From: Azadirachta indica
Lineage: Eukaryota > Streptophyta > Magnoliopsida > Sapindales > Meliaceae
Length of the DNA: 64,000 bases
Assembly (NCBI GenBank): GCA_022749755.1
Contig: CM040448.1
Coordinates: 9,112,481-9,176,480, forward strand
Reading direction: 5' to 3'
The notes below the pieces were generated by a model. That model was not told the origin of the DNA. It ran no database searches and saw only the letters and a program-made list of their open reading frames with translations. The stretch's first letter is position 1. The number at the start of each line of letters is the position of its first letter. Below, one piece after another: positions 50,846 to 63,690 of this stretch. Both the position numbers and the translations under genes were made by a program.

Positions 50846-51440
50846 CTTTGCAACATCAGCAACGCCCGCAAACTGCTGTCCACAAACCACGGTGATGCGA
50901 CTAAATTCAGCTAGATCTAACTGATTTTGCTACCATCATCACACTGGTTTGATTTTGTTATTTAAATCCCTTAGTTGCGTGATTTGTGTGAATTGAGTTT
51001 TTGAAGTAATTGAATCGAATTAATTTTGCATCAATTGATTTGCAATTTTTGAATATTGGACTTGAAACTATTGTTTGAATTAATTTTGTATTGATTAATT
51101 TTGCGTTGGATTGATTTGTGATTCCTGAATTATATTAATTTGTGTACTGGATTGATTGACTGTTCTTGAAATATCACTTCTGTTGCTTATTGGATTTGTT
51201 GAATAGGGTTAATTTTGCATTAGATCAATTTGTGTATAGTATACCTTTTGTATTAGATTAATTGTTTGGTCATAAATCTTATCCAATATTTACTTGCTGG
51301 ATTTGCTGAATAGGATTAATCCTGCATTGGATTAATTTGTGCATTGCATACCTTTTGCATTAGATTAATTTTTGAATTGTGAACTTGAAAAATACCAAAA
51401 TTTGCTTGCTAGATTTATTGAATTGGATTAGTTCTTAAAA

Positions 51441-53330
51441 ATGTCAAGTACTAATTATTCTTTTACACCGTCAAATTTAAAAAGAACTAAAACATCTGTT
51501 GTTTAGGAGTATTTTACAATAGAGTTTCCACCTAATAATATAACTGGACAAAGTGAAAATAAAGTTATTTCTAATTTATGTAAAAAATCTCTAAGTGCTT
51601 CAAGTGCTAATGGAACTGGACATTTAATACGTCATGCTAAAGCATGTCGTAAAAAGCATGCTCCTCTTAATGATTGTACCTAATCCCAAATTGTATCAAA
51701 TATTTTTGCAAATAATTTCAGTTGTTTCAGGTATTCACAATAAAATATAAGAGAAGGGATAGTTAAATAGATTGCATCTAGTGAACATCCTTTCACTTAG
51801 GTTGAAGATAGAAGATTGGAAAAATTTATAAAAGGTACATTCAACCTTCCTTTATATTAGGTTCTATAAATACATTTAAACATGATTGTATGAAAACATT
51901 TCAACATATGATACAAAATTTAATTGCAAACTTTCGTACATTCAAAGGTGTTTTTTTATTACTTTTGATTGTTGGACTGGATGTAATCATTTAAGTTATA
52001 TTTATGTTATTGCACATTACATTGATGATAGTTGGATGGTACCAAAAAGAATTATTTCATTTCGTGAATTAGATTATCTAATAATGTTTTTGCAATTTTT
52101 AATACTATTATGAATGTTTTTAAAGAATATGAAATACAAGATAAAATTTTTAGCATTACTTTTGATAATGCATCGTCAAATATTGTTGCTATTGATATGT
52201 TCACTAGTAATATAACACCTGCACATGATTTTGGAACGCAATTTTTCATTTAAGATGTGTGTGTCATATTCTTAACTTAATAGTATAAGATGGATTATGT
52301 TTAATTAATGCTTATGTAGAAAAAATTAAAGATGTATTACAATATATAGGATCACATGGTTCTAGAAGACAAGATTTTAAAGCTATTATGTTACAATATG
52401 GTTTACAATCTAGGAGATTTGTGCTTGATGTGAAAACTCGTTGAAATTCTACTTATTTAAGGTTAAAATCTTTTGTCAATTATAGTAATGCAATAACTAC
52501 TTTTTATAATAAAAAATTGGGTAATGTACTTTTATCTTCTAATGATTGGAATATTCCATTAACTTTTATGAGTTTTTTAAAAATATTTTATAATGTTACA
52601 TTATCATATTTGTGTGTTTATTTTTCTCCATCACATTATGTTTTAAATCATATACATGATATTAGTTATGCTTTTGCTAGTTATAGATATGTTTGAAGAA
52701 TTTAAAAATGTTTTTCCTATTATAGAAACTAAATTTAAGAAGTATTGTAAGGATATTCCAAAATTTTTTATATATGCAACAATAATGGAATGTAGGATTA
52801 ATTTAAAAGGTACAATTACATTAATAAATGAAACTACCAAAAATTTGAAAATTACATGTGATATGGATGTTTCAAATATTGAAAAACCTTTGCATGATAT
52901 TTATATTCAACATCGAAGTTTAGAAGGAATAAATGTATTATTGTTATGACCCAATTACTAATACTCTTTCATGGAAAATTTTAAATATTTATACTTCTTT
53001 TTTTATTGTTGGTTTTAGTGAATTAAAAAAATATATTTCTATTGATTATAATAAATTATTAAGTATTGAAGAAAAAAGAAATTTTGATATTTTACAATGG
53101 TGGAAAATAAATGAAAGAATTTTTCCTACGTTATCTATTATGGTTTGTGATCTATTAACTCTTTTGTGTCTATTGTAGCATTAGACTATGCTTTTAGTGT
53201 AGGAAATAGAGTATTGGTATAACAGAGATTAAGATTATCTGAAGATGCTTTAAATTGTTTGGTTTGTTTGAAAGATTGGGAGGATGCAAAAGATAGAATT
53301 TTGGTTGAAGTAGAAGAAATGGAAATAGGA
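51441..53330 (+). pseudogene. hAT (Ac/Tag-like) transposase pseudogene
   Basis: Starting at ATG 51441, broken frames give a BED zinc-finger remnant (about 51590-51650, GHLIRHAKAC), the ITFDCWTG and YIDDSWMVPKRII segments of the catalytic domain (51945-52060), the CVAHILNL-like region (about 52240-52300), GSRRQDFKAIM and KTRWNST-like parts (52350-52460), VFPIIETKFKKY (52700-52750) and the C-terminal hATC dimerisation domain (53095-53320, WWKIN..P.LS, then SEDALNCLVCLKDW). Multiple stops and frameshifts, such as an in-frame TAG after codon 23 and TGA at 52441, make it inactive. Confidence 0.8.
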
Positions 53331-54644
53331 AGTTATTCTTTAAATATTTCTATTTGATTCTTTAATAATTCCTATTGGTGAGAATAAATTAGATTTGATA
53401 TGTAAATTAATTAAGTTTATAATTTTTAATTTTATGTAAAATAAATAAATTGGATAAATTACAAATGATAGATAGTGCCATATGTGCCAACCTAGTTGGG
53501 ATGCATTGTATCTATAGTGATGCAAATTTGTTCAATTAATGTTGTAATTTTGTAAATTAGAATTTCATGATTTTGAGAAATTTTATATTCTTAACTTAAA
53601 ATTTAAAGTTTAAATTAAAAAAATGGAATGAAAATTTAAATTTCATCATTTTATGCAAATTGCAATTAATGTAAATTAATTAAAAATTAATAACATATTA
53701 TATTAATAAAAAATTAATAAATGAGTTGTAATACTAAAAAATTAAATGTATAGTCCGACACAGCACAACCTAGAAATAGTAAATGGTTGGCCCAACAGGA
53801 CATGGTTACTATTTATGGCATAACACATGAGATATGGTAACTTAGCCTGACACGGCCCATTGATGGGTTGTGCTATGTTAGGCTGTGAATAGTAATCATA
53901 AATATATTAGGCCATGTCGATATTATTCACAGGTTGCGCTGTGTCGTGTTCGGATCGACCCGCTCGTTTTATTGTCTCTACTCATAACTTGTTTTCTATA
54001 TTTACTCATTAAAAAATTCAATAAATCTTTGTCAAAATGGATGAAAAATCTGTCACACGTTCAAACTCAAAGGTAGAAAATATTATCTCATCAACCATTA
54101 ATTGGGGTTGATAAAATTCAAAAACATGCATGCAATTGCAACATACACTCCACAATTTATTTAAATATATGCAATAAAACTTAAACAATACATGTACACA
54201 TGCTACTATCAAAATATCATCTCTATTTTAAAATATCAACTCTGAAGATGCTACTATTAGAATGTAATTTTTATCAAAATATACCAAATTATCATCTCTG
54301 AATGTCATCCGTGACATTACCTAGAAAAAATATCTAATTTCATCTTCACTTCATCATTATAATTGATCCATAATTGTTCTTGCATAATTTGATCCATATT
54401 TTGATTAATGACCCGCCACTAACGTTCATACAATATAAATTTTAGTAAGTAATAATATATCATCTTGTGGATTAAAACCACCAATTGGGCTCGTTCTGCT
54501 TTGAGGAAGACTGATGATAGCTCAAAGGGATTTAGTTCTAATTTAAAGAAAGCTGATAATGGTTTGAGAATGGCTAATAATGGATCAAAAGAGGTTGGTT
54601 TTGACTTGAGGATAGTTGATATTCATATTATATTATATGTTACG

Positions 54645-55672
54645 GAGGGGTGGGCATGGTTCTATTTGGTCGTAGTTTTGCAAACTTGGACTAAGACCGA
54701 TTTTTCAAGTTTCTGATATTAAGAATTGAATTGGACCAAATATCTTAGTAGTATCGGATCAAAATCAAACCGATTGGTTCGATTCAAGTTGGTCTGCTTT
54801 TTAACATTTTAGGGTAATTTTTCTTAAAAATTTAATAATATTTACTTATATGTATAAATGCAAGCTAAATATAAATAATAAAACGTTTAATGAAATGTGT
54901 CACATTTTCTCATATAAAAATTTAATTTCTTTACAAGTAATAAATTTGAAATAAAATACCTAAAACAGCAATTGTTCTGGGCAATTTTCTTGTCCAAAAA
55001 CAGTCTTTCAATATCATTTGACATTAATAACTAACTCATTTTTCATAATTCTTTTTGAATAAACATTATATAATTTGCCATTATTTTAGGTTTTATTGTA
55101 ACAATAATCACACAACAAGCAACGCATGATTTTAGTGATTTAATAAAATGATTTGAGTGAAGTAAAAATGCAAAGAATAAACATGAATAGCATAAAAATT
55201 ACAAACATTAACAATGAGTTTAACAAACCTTATAAGAAATCGTATATGGAACCGCAGCTAATGGAGGGTTATTGCTGCAGCAATAGTTAGGCTAAGGGGC
55301 TCCAAGTTGATAATCAAATATTAGAATAATGAAAAATCGAAGATGTCTTTCCTTTTCAAACTCGAAGAAAATGGACCAAAGGCCTAAAGTTTTCTTTTAA
55401 AAACGAGTAGAAACGGATGAAAACTAATTTAATTAAATTTTTTGTTTTTATTTTTTTCTCAAAGACTTAAAATGACGTCGTTTAAATTTATAAATAAAAA
55501 AATAAAAAATTAGGTTCGATCTAAATTTTTTAGATTAAAATAAAAAACAAACTGAAATTTTCGAGTTTTTATATCTTAACATTGAACCCAGATCGAATTA
55601 TATTAAAAACTAAAACGAACCTATCAGTTCTAGATTTGATCTGATTTAGTTTGATTTTTTTACTCACCCCTA
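54645..55672. mobile_element. non-autonomous hAT element, 1028 bp, with 8-bp target duplication
   Basis: The element starts GAGGGGTGGGCA and ends ...TGAGTAAA-type inverse (TACTCACCCCTA), giving short terminal inverted repeats. It is flanked by the identical 8-base word ATGTTACG at 54637-54644 and 55673-55680, the target duplication length of hAT transposons. Subterminal words with AACCGAT/GATCGAA and TCGGATCAAAATC repeats are typical of 'GGTTCGGT' plant elements. No transposase is present. Confidence 0.85.
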
Positions 55673-56235
55673 ATGTTACGGATGTATGGTCTGAAATTGG
55701 TGGTGAATTCCACCTATTAAATTACTCCTGCCACTTTCACCTATATATATATATGTATAATGCATGAATTGAAGGAAAGCAATGAATTGAGAGTTACAAT
55801 AGCTTTCTAACTAATAGAGAGCTTGCATTTACACCCCTAAATTGCATTAATCTGCAGCACCAATGATATAGTGGAGAATTAAAAAATAACAACAAAGCTA
55901 TAATGCTGAAAGTAAAATTTTACCACTGCGAATAGATTCCCATATCTGACTCCACTATAATAAGAATTTTTTCTATTAAAAATGCATATTAAAAAATGGA
56001 AAAGCTCAATTATTCATTCATTGGGTCTAGTAAGAATCTCACTTTCACCTAACAACCTAGGATTCTTTTCGTTTTGATGCCTTCCGTTTATTATAATAAT
56101 GTCATACATTGAGTTTTTTTTTTTATTTTATAAATAAATTGTAACATAGAAAATAGATAAATTGTTTATAAATTGTACTAGCAGTAATAGTTACACCTTG
56201 TATTCTGTCATCGCTTAATAGACACTGTAAAAGAA

Positions 56236-56288
56236 GGAAATAGAAATAGAAATCGAAATAGAACAGAACAGAACAGAACGGAATAGAA
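56236..56288 (+). repeat. (GAAATA)n/(GAACA)n microsatellite
   Basis: About four GAAATA units (one variant, GAAATC) are followed by GAACA units repeated three to four times. The following GGTTCTGTGTTTGGTT resembles the end of a small mobile element. Confidence 0.8.
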
Positions 56289-58569
56289 GGTTCTGTGTTT
56301 GGTTAATGTATTTGAATGACATGAAAATTGCAGGACAGACTCACTCTTCATTTGCAGATATATCTATGTCTTAATCAACCTAAAAACAAAAGCAATGTTA
56401 TAATTGCTGCCGCCGTTACATGCATCCATTAAAGACTCTTAAATTGTGTTTGGTCCATTGAACAAAAAAAAAATTGAAAGGGGCTGAAATTAATTATGGA
56501 TGCGTAGAGTTAGAGGTTCGTTTCAACAATATTAATATTAATATTAATATATGCATGTTTCATATATGAAGCAGACAAAAATGGTGGACCCTTTCTGCCA
56601 ATGTAGAAGTGGTTCAAAGTTCTAGGAGCCAGAGTTGCAGAAGTTAATGGTATATGTAAGAGAATGCCCACAGATTTAATGCAAGAAAAAGACACATAAT
56701 TATTTGTATGTGTGTGTGTTCTGCGTTCTGTAACTCTTCTCTTATTTTTAAGGGTTTTGTGAGTTGTTTTGGTTTCTGCATGTATTGGCTTTGTTAGGAC
56801 CACAATACCTAATCTAAGTTGTGTTTTTTCACTTTGTCTAGACTTGAAAGAACCCTAAAAATGGAGGAAACTTGATCTGCTTTAGTTTGTTCTTAAAGCT
56901 ATATAATAAGTTGGCTTATTCTCGGACAATAATAGCTCTAATACTGAACCTCATGCTCGATGTCGGTATACTTCTTAGCCTGTTAATCTTTAATTTACTC
57001 TCATATTTAAAGCACAAAGAGGACATTATATTAGCTGACTAAAAAGGTATCAGCACCGACTCAGAACACTGAGGGAATCTAACTTAAACTTTTATATATA
57101 TAAAACTTGTACAAGGGCCGCAGTGTTTGTGTCGCTACTCATCATCGATCAAGTTTAAGCTTTAAAATTATTAAAAAAATAAACACTACTTTCCTATCAT
57201 GTTTCTGATTCCAGACTGTACGATCATGTTTCTTTTACAACGGATAAGTTTCTATGTAATTCTATAGTGTATATTGAATTTGATTTAACATGTCATGCAA
57301 TTGGAAATTCCACATTATCCACTGTAGGGTTTGGAAACATGACGGATTAATTCTTCAGAAAATTTGGTCTTAAAACAAAAGGATCCAACAATATCTGAAA
57401 CAAGAGATAGACTTGAAGAAGTCCGATCCAAATAATTATAGCTAGTTGAATACGTTTGTGAAGTAAGCCTCATCCATCACTACCACGTCTCTTGTCTTGG
57501 AACCAAACATAAACCAGAATCTTTGTGCACCACAAATTCCGAACAGTACTCGGTCAAAATTAGCTTGCCGACCAACCAATGCCAATGCCAACTAATTCAT
57601 CATTCAATATATATAGAAACCCATAATATTAATAATACTAATGACAATAATATGAATCCATATTCTTGAAAATTTTTGTGGATGAAAATGTGCAAAAGAG
57701 ACCCAAATCAAATTCATTTGTTATGCATCGCTATCTTGTACAGTGTGGCTATTTCGGATTGAAAAAATGTCTAAGTTATTATGAATTAGCTGCTATATGC
57801 ACTAAGCAACACCAATGAAAGCCAATAAACACCTTTCCATACATACATATATGACCATGCTAGCCTGTCATAGACCACGAAATTTAGCTAACTCTTGTAG
57901 ATCTAATCGATGCTGCTATCATAGCATCGCTTGTTTGAGCAAGAATATATATATATATCAATGCCAACAAAAATAATGTAATGTGATCACAATCTTATTA
58001 ATTCTCATAGCCAGAAGACAGCGAAACAGCTCAACCATTCGTACTACATGCTTGTTTGATTCCCTAAAGTTAAATAGCTTTTAGATTTGGTGATATAAAA
58101 TGCTGAACCAGTCGTACTACATTTCAAAATTAATCATATATAATAATATTATTATTGGAGTTATATGTGCATGTTCTTTGAAGTTCCAAAGTTTAATTAA
58201 ACAACAGGTAGACAATGTCCATTGTTTCAAGGGTGTCAATATGCCAATCTAGCATCATTATTATTCCCTCTGTAAGAGGAAACTTGGCAATTGGACAAGT
58301 ACATTTACATTATTATCATTAGCTAGCTCTTTCACCTATATATTAAAGTTTAAGTTGCTTTCTTTCACATGATATCCCACCATAATTTAACAATCTCCAT
58401 ATACATATTTATTTATCTTTTTATATATTAATTTAGAAGAATGATCCAGTGAACGATATCCACTGTTTATCTTATAGAGCTCGACATACCTAGCTATTGA
58501 AGTATGCTTCAAACAATACTTTTCTTATTTTACAATTTAAGACATACCACATACCACGTATAAACAACA

Positions 58570-58820
58570 AAGGTAAAATTCTTTTTAATTTTAAAAATTT
58601 GGTCTGATACTCTTACAAATCTTAATAACTAATAAATATCTAAAATTTGACAAAATATAATATATTTATGTAAAATATGTTAATTAAAGAATGAATAAAT
58701 CTGAAAAATAATATTGTTAGTTATTTTTCTTAAATAATTATTATTATATAAGGGTATAATTATTATTTTATAGTAAATTGTGATTTTTAAACATATTTTT
58801 GAAATTATTAAAATTTATAA
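58570..58820. mobile_element. solo arm related to the 32.9-33.5 kb MITE
   Basis: The word AAAATTTGACAAAATATAATATATTTAT near 58636-58665 and the later TTATTTTATAGTAAATT match arms of the inverted-repeat element at 32880-33530. Only one arm was noticed, so this is probably a truncated family member. Confidence 0.4.
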
Positions 58821-60517
58821 AGATATTAGATTAAATCTTTTTGATTAAATGGCGTTTTACCTTATAATTTTTAAATCGAATATAAATTTAAATTTATATA
58901 ATTTTTCAAATTTGATGCTTGTGTTTTGGATCAAATGAAAATTTCCTAGTCAAAATTCAAATACATCACTGTGAGCCAGACTTTACACAATAGCTAGGTT
59001 TGACGCCCTAGAATCCAACAAAGAGTCCAAAACAAGCAATATGATAGTGTCTTTTAGTAATTATATAATTAAAGTCGGAGAATCTCATTATTGTAAAATG
59101 TCAAGTTTTTTTAAAGCAGCAAAGCAACTTTTAAGGGCCTACAAAAACGCATTATTTGACTAGAAAAACTTATCTGATTCAGAATCTTAATTGCTAGTAT
59201 TGTTCACGGAGGCCCGAATCAGTCCATTCAAAATCAGTTGTCCATAACAAAAGTTTTATTGCAATGATTCCTAAGAATAATTTTTCACATACTTGTGTTC
59301 TGGAAAATAAATTGTTTTGTTAAGAATCAATTGACGTTTTGAAAATCCTTTTGAGCAAAAAATAAGATGAAATTTTTACCTTCAACACTAACTTAATGTA
59401 TATAGAAAAAGGCCCAAAAATAAAGAAGAAAAATGCTTAATGTTAAACACCTCAAACACTAGCTCACTAAAATTTCTTTATTCAAAATCATCAAACAACC
59501 ACATAAAATACCATGAAAAACATAGATATACTTACTAAACAAGTTTCATAAATCAATAACAATCAAAGATTCTTACCAGTTCCAGTGCAATCGAAACTGT
59601 CAACCAAACTCTCGAATTCATTTTAAATACGGCTTCAATTTCAATTTCTTCACAAAGAATAAAGAATATGTTAACTTGTAAATTCAAAGTGTGGCCAACC
59701 ATAAGCATACAAACGGATGTTACAAATTGATTAGAAAGGTAATTTCCATAGTAATGGGACTAATAATACATTTTGTCAAAACTTAAAAAGGCAGCAGTCC
59801 TTTACCCTAAATTAACATTAATTGATATTGCAAACAACACAATCTTATGTTAGATAAACTATCACTTAAGGTTGGTGGGTGTAAAGGTGTACTAGTGAAG
59901 GATTACAAACTCTGAAAGAGAAGGGCACCTAGGGCAATGACGAAGACAATGTATGTCACAATAGATTAGGGTTAGGGCTTTAGGGAAAGAAGAGAAAAAC
60001 AATATTATTTGTTTGTAGATTTCTTATTTATTTTATTATACATATAATTACGAAAATACTTCATCAAACTTCTGTTAGTTCATGATATGGATTGATATTG
60101 AGCCCCAGAAAGAGATTTGGGATTTGAAAACTGTTTGTACGATAATACGAGAAATCGATCTCTTGATTTCTTATTTTCACTTGTAAAGACCAAACTAACT
60201 AATTTATTTTCTTAAATATCAAAAAAATTAAATAATAATTTTTTTTTACATTTTATCGGATGCATATTTTTTAAACAAAAATTAAATTGTAGATGGTTGT
60301 TTATACTTGACCTTTGTAACATAAAAATATTTGTTAACAACTTTTTGCATAAAATTATAAAAAGAATGTAAGATTTTATTTTTCTTCTTAAATGCTTTTA
60401 TGGTATTTTTTTTAATTAATATATTATATATATAATATATTTTAATATAGATAAGATAAAGTGCATAAAAAATTATTCGTGTGACATTTGGAATCCCGCT
60501 TTATTGTGTGAATGACA

Positions 60518-61500
60518 TATAAACTCTCACTTCGAAAATAATTATCAAATACATTTCTTCTGTCAACTTTTTCATTAAAATTAACTGTTGACTCATATTA
60601 ACTGGTTCGATGATAAAAATATCCCTCTAACCTTCATTTGACCAATACAATAACATAAATATCAATTTTTATAATTTTTAATTATTTTTTAGATAAATAA
60701 ATTAGTTATAAAAAAATAATTTAATTTTAATTATAAAAGTAAATATTTAATTACTTCCAATTCTAGTTTTCATTTTTTATTTTAAAATTTTCACCTTTCT
60801 TTTTTTATTTTTTGACTTTAAAGTTTCTACTTTTTTATTCAATTTCTATTTTTCATTTTTTTTACCCTAATCTATAATTGAAACAACACCTCATATATCA
60901 GCAAACAATAATCATAAATTCAATAACTGACAACAAAAATATTCAAACAACATAAAAATAATTAAAAATAATTATTTTTAATATATATTAAAATTTTCAT
61001 CATAAACATAAAAATATCATTATTTTTAATTACTTTTATATTGTTTGATTAGTTTTCTTATCATTTAGTGAATTTATGATTATTATTTCCTAATATGTAT
61101 AAGTGTTGTTTCAATTATGGATTTGAGTAAAAAAAATTAAAAAAATAAAAAAGATGAAAACTTTAAAATTAAAAAAAAAGTAATAAAAACTTTAAAATTA
61201 AAAAATTAAAAAAAAAAAAGAAAATGGAAATCTTAAAAATCTGAAAATAAATTAAACTCTCAATTTTTTTAGTTAAAATAAAATTGCCTTCATATAACTA
61301 ATTTATTTAACCAAAAAAAAAACTAAAAATTATGAAATAGAGTATTTATATCACTATATTAGTCAAATAAAGGTCAAGGGATATTTTTGTTTTTGAATCA
61401 ACTAACAGTTAATTTTAACAAAAAAAAGTTAATAGGAGGGGTGTTTTTGATAATTATATTCGAAGTAGGATATAGATATAAAATAGAAGTTTAGATGTTA
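60518..61500. mobile_element. foldback element (near-palindromic, about 1 kb)
   Basis: The left arm from about 60518 to 60970 is the imperfect reverse complement of the right arm from about 60990 to 61500. Matching blocks include ATAATTATCAAA, CAACTTTTTCATTAAAATTAACTGTT, ATAAAAATATCCCT, CCTTCATTTGACCAATA, and, near the centre, GAAACAACACCTCATAT with its inverse ATAAGTGTTGTTTC. The centre lies around AATAATTATTTTTAATATAT (about 60970-60990). There is no coding capacity. It is a snap-back MITE-like element whose transcript would fold into one long hairpin. Confidence 0.65.
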
Positions 61501-61860
61501 TTTGTCCTATTACTTATTATTTTCTTTGGGATAAAATTGTAAATATGAAAATTTTTAATAAGTTGGGTGTAATTACAAAATAAATGGGGAAGAATATAAT
61601 ATTGGAATAAATCCCATAAAATATAAAATATCCCTATTTATTTAGCATTTTTTAATATTTATTTTCTTTTCACTACATCTTTTTCTTCATTTTCTTTTTC
61701 TTTGTTTCTTGACTTAAAATCCTTTGATAAATTGAAATATGTTTTGTGAGTATAAAATATTTTGAAAGTTAAATTTTCAAGTGGTCATCCATATCCATTG
61801 ATTCAACTTATACCCTTATCAAATTATTAAGTGAAAAGCTCATCTATCAAAAAAAAAAAA

Positions 61861-61950
61861 TGTATGGCAAATGATATTTGGATCCCATTTTAAAAATAAT
61901 TACCAAATATGTCTTTTTTATCAATTTTTTCATTACGGTTAGAGAAAAAA
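61861..61950. mobile_element. fragment related to the foldback element end
   Basis: AAATGATATTTGGATCCCA, then AATAATTACCAAATA and TCAATTTTTTCATTA, parallels GTGACATTTGGAATCCC, AATAATTATCAAATA and TCAACTTTTTCATTA at 60480-60575. It is a truncated neighbour copy. Confidence 0.45.
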
Positions 61951-62562
61951 GGGTAAAATGGGTAAATGCATACTAGCAAAGAGTGTCAAAGAACAAAGAA
62001 AAGTTAGTGAAACATGCATTTTGTGAAAATTTTAAGGTAAAAAATGATAGGTTTCACATTATATCAGTAAGTATAATGTCAATCATTGAAACTTTTCCAA
62101 ATTTAATCTTAGTCGTTCTTTATCCCCCCAATGTTCTTCCTTTCATTTCACCAAGAAGAAAAACCCTAAAACCCTAAATTGAAGTATATTGATAATGTGT
62201 GTTTAATCATTAATTGAACAAACGATGAATGAAATCTTAAATAAAAAATAATACAAACCTTTAATTGACAATTGCAAAAACCCTACCTTACCCATTACAT
62301 GTTTTATTGACAGATAAGAGGTCATCTAGAGCGTAAAATGTAACCATTTGTTTTCCAATGTTGATGTTGAACAAAAATGAATGAATACATATAAGCTTTA
62401 TAGTGTTTGTATGACTCATAAAACTAAATGCATGTTGTATATGGTAGGTCCAATAAGATAACGGGTGCTCGATTGCTGAGCTTGGAAAGTAACTTTAAGG
62501 TATTGTTGATTGTGTTCGTTCTTGTGTGACAATCAACTTATTTTGTAATCCCATTATATGAA

Positions 62563-63150
62563 ATGTTAGAAATATAAACCAAGCTTAAGAATTAAGAAAT
62601 TCCAGAAGAACTTAATTGTAGAAATTAAAGTAATTGATGCAATTCCAGAATAAGAAACATTTAGAATGACCAAATTGAAAATGAGAAAAAGATGAGGCAT
62701 ATGCAAAATAGTAATGTGAAAGTAATTATGACGGCCATAATGTTCAAGAAGTTGCACAAGTCAAGTTTTCTAATTTACTTTAGAATGAAATGAGTCAACA
62801 TTGAAGAAAGAAAGAAATAAAAAGAAAAAGACAGGTGTACACGAATAAAACATGACTAATAAAATTACTTAGCCGTGTTAATATATTTGGCAGTGCTGAT
62901 CAAAGAGTTTGTCTATAAATAGCAAGTTTCCCTTCCCATTTCAAAAGATGTCAGAGACAGAGAAAAGAGTGATCACAAAGAAAAATAAGAGTAGCAACAA
63001 GTGAGAGGATAGACTCCTCCAACAAGTCTATATATGTGTCTATGAGAGAAAAGATTCCAGCAAGCCTGTGTGTTTATTTGTCGCTCTGAGTGTGTATGTA
63101 TGAGTATAATTGTTTATCAATAAAATTAATTTTTATTTCGTAAAATTTCA
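62563..63150 (+). mobile_element. putative long terminal repeat of a Copia-like element
   Basis: The stretch begins TGTTAGAAATATAAACC, a common start of plant Copia LTRs. It has a TATA box context CTATAAATAGC at about 62912 and a polyadenylation-type CAATAAAATTAA at about 63117. A gag-like frame follows 190 bases downstream. The 3' border and primer-binding site are not clear, and a second LTR is not in the window. Confidence 0.5.
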
Positions 63151-63335
63151 AGGTTTGCAAAGATTAATCCTTGAAAAATATAAAAAGCTTGTACCAATAT
63201 TTAGGAGAAGGATACTATTCAAAGTCTGGTTGGAGGAAGGATATTGTTCACATGAATAGTAAGTTATTGTTCAAACCGAGAGCACTATTTTTACATACGT
63301 AGCGGGTGTTGTTCACTGGTAAAAGAAAAGGCAAA

Positions 63336-63690
63336 ATGGTTTCAAGTTCAAGTACAGGAGCACGACAAGTTCAACAAGTGCAGTCAACAATTTTCAAGTT
63401 TGATGGAAAAGATAATTTTGCAATGTGGAAACGTTTTATGGAGCTCTGTTCGAAAAGTAGTGGTCATGGAACAGTGTTGGAGAAAGATTTTGCCGAGTAA
63501 ATAGAAAAAAGGAGAACTATCAACAGCAAAAAAGAAACAAATGGATCGTGATCATTCACTCAATAAAAAGACTTTTAATTTGTCAATCTATTCAGCTGCC
63601 AGTCCTTAAGAAAATTTTTCATGCCAAAACAATAAAAGAAGCATGCACTATTTTATTCAAAACTACTACTACTACAAAAAAGGTCTTCGT
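63336..63690 (+). pseudogene. Copia gag (UBN2-type) fragment
   Basis: ATG at 63336 opens a 54-codon frame (MVSSSSTGARQVQQVQ...) with the diagnostic IFKFDGKDNFAMWKRFM segment, matching the start of plant Copia gag proteins where F-G-x-N(Y/F)xxWxxxM is conserved. A stop at 63498 and further frame changes break it. Downstream broken frames up to about 63690 keep weak gag-like words. The rest of the element is absent or beyond recognition. Confidence 0.6.

Larger units (their letters stand above)
49190..53984 (+). mobile_element. decayed hAT transposon
   Basis: Subterminal blocks rich in GCCCAAC, GGCCC, AGCACGG and GTTGTGC words stand at 49200-49340 and 53755-53975, in roughly inverse arrangement. 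Between them are an AT-rich 5' part, a 33-base minisatellite and the remnant of an Ac/Tag-type transposase. The right end TCGACCCGCTCGTTTTATTGTCTCTA resembles, inverted, the TAGAGCTGTCAAACGAG end in the UTP10 intron. The left terminus and target duplication could not be fixed. Degenerate internal repeats are visible near 49555 and 49683 (ATAATGACTAATTA-type words). Confidence 0.7.
55681..60470. other. long AT-rich intergenic region, no gene recognised
   Basis: No protein-like multi-exon pattern, tRNA or known plant microRNA was recognised on either strand. Local features are a GAAATA/GAACA microsatellite (56236-56288), a TA run near 57948-57958 and a MITE-arm-like block (58570-58820). A 97-codon open frame on the minus strand at 56803-56510 has no recognisable similarity and ends in an (AT)-rich tract; it is probably chance. 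Confidence 0.4.

Noticed and set aside
54465..54716. An 83-codon frame possibly interrupted by the hAT insertion at 54645
   Set aside because: The frame does continue after the empty site is reconstructed, but composition is low complexity and no family was recognised; probably chance.
56510..56803. A 97-codon minus-strand open frame
   Set aside because: No recognisable domain, splice context or similarity; it overlaps an AT repeat and is likely chance.
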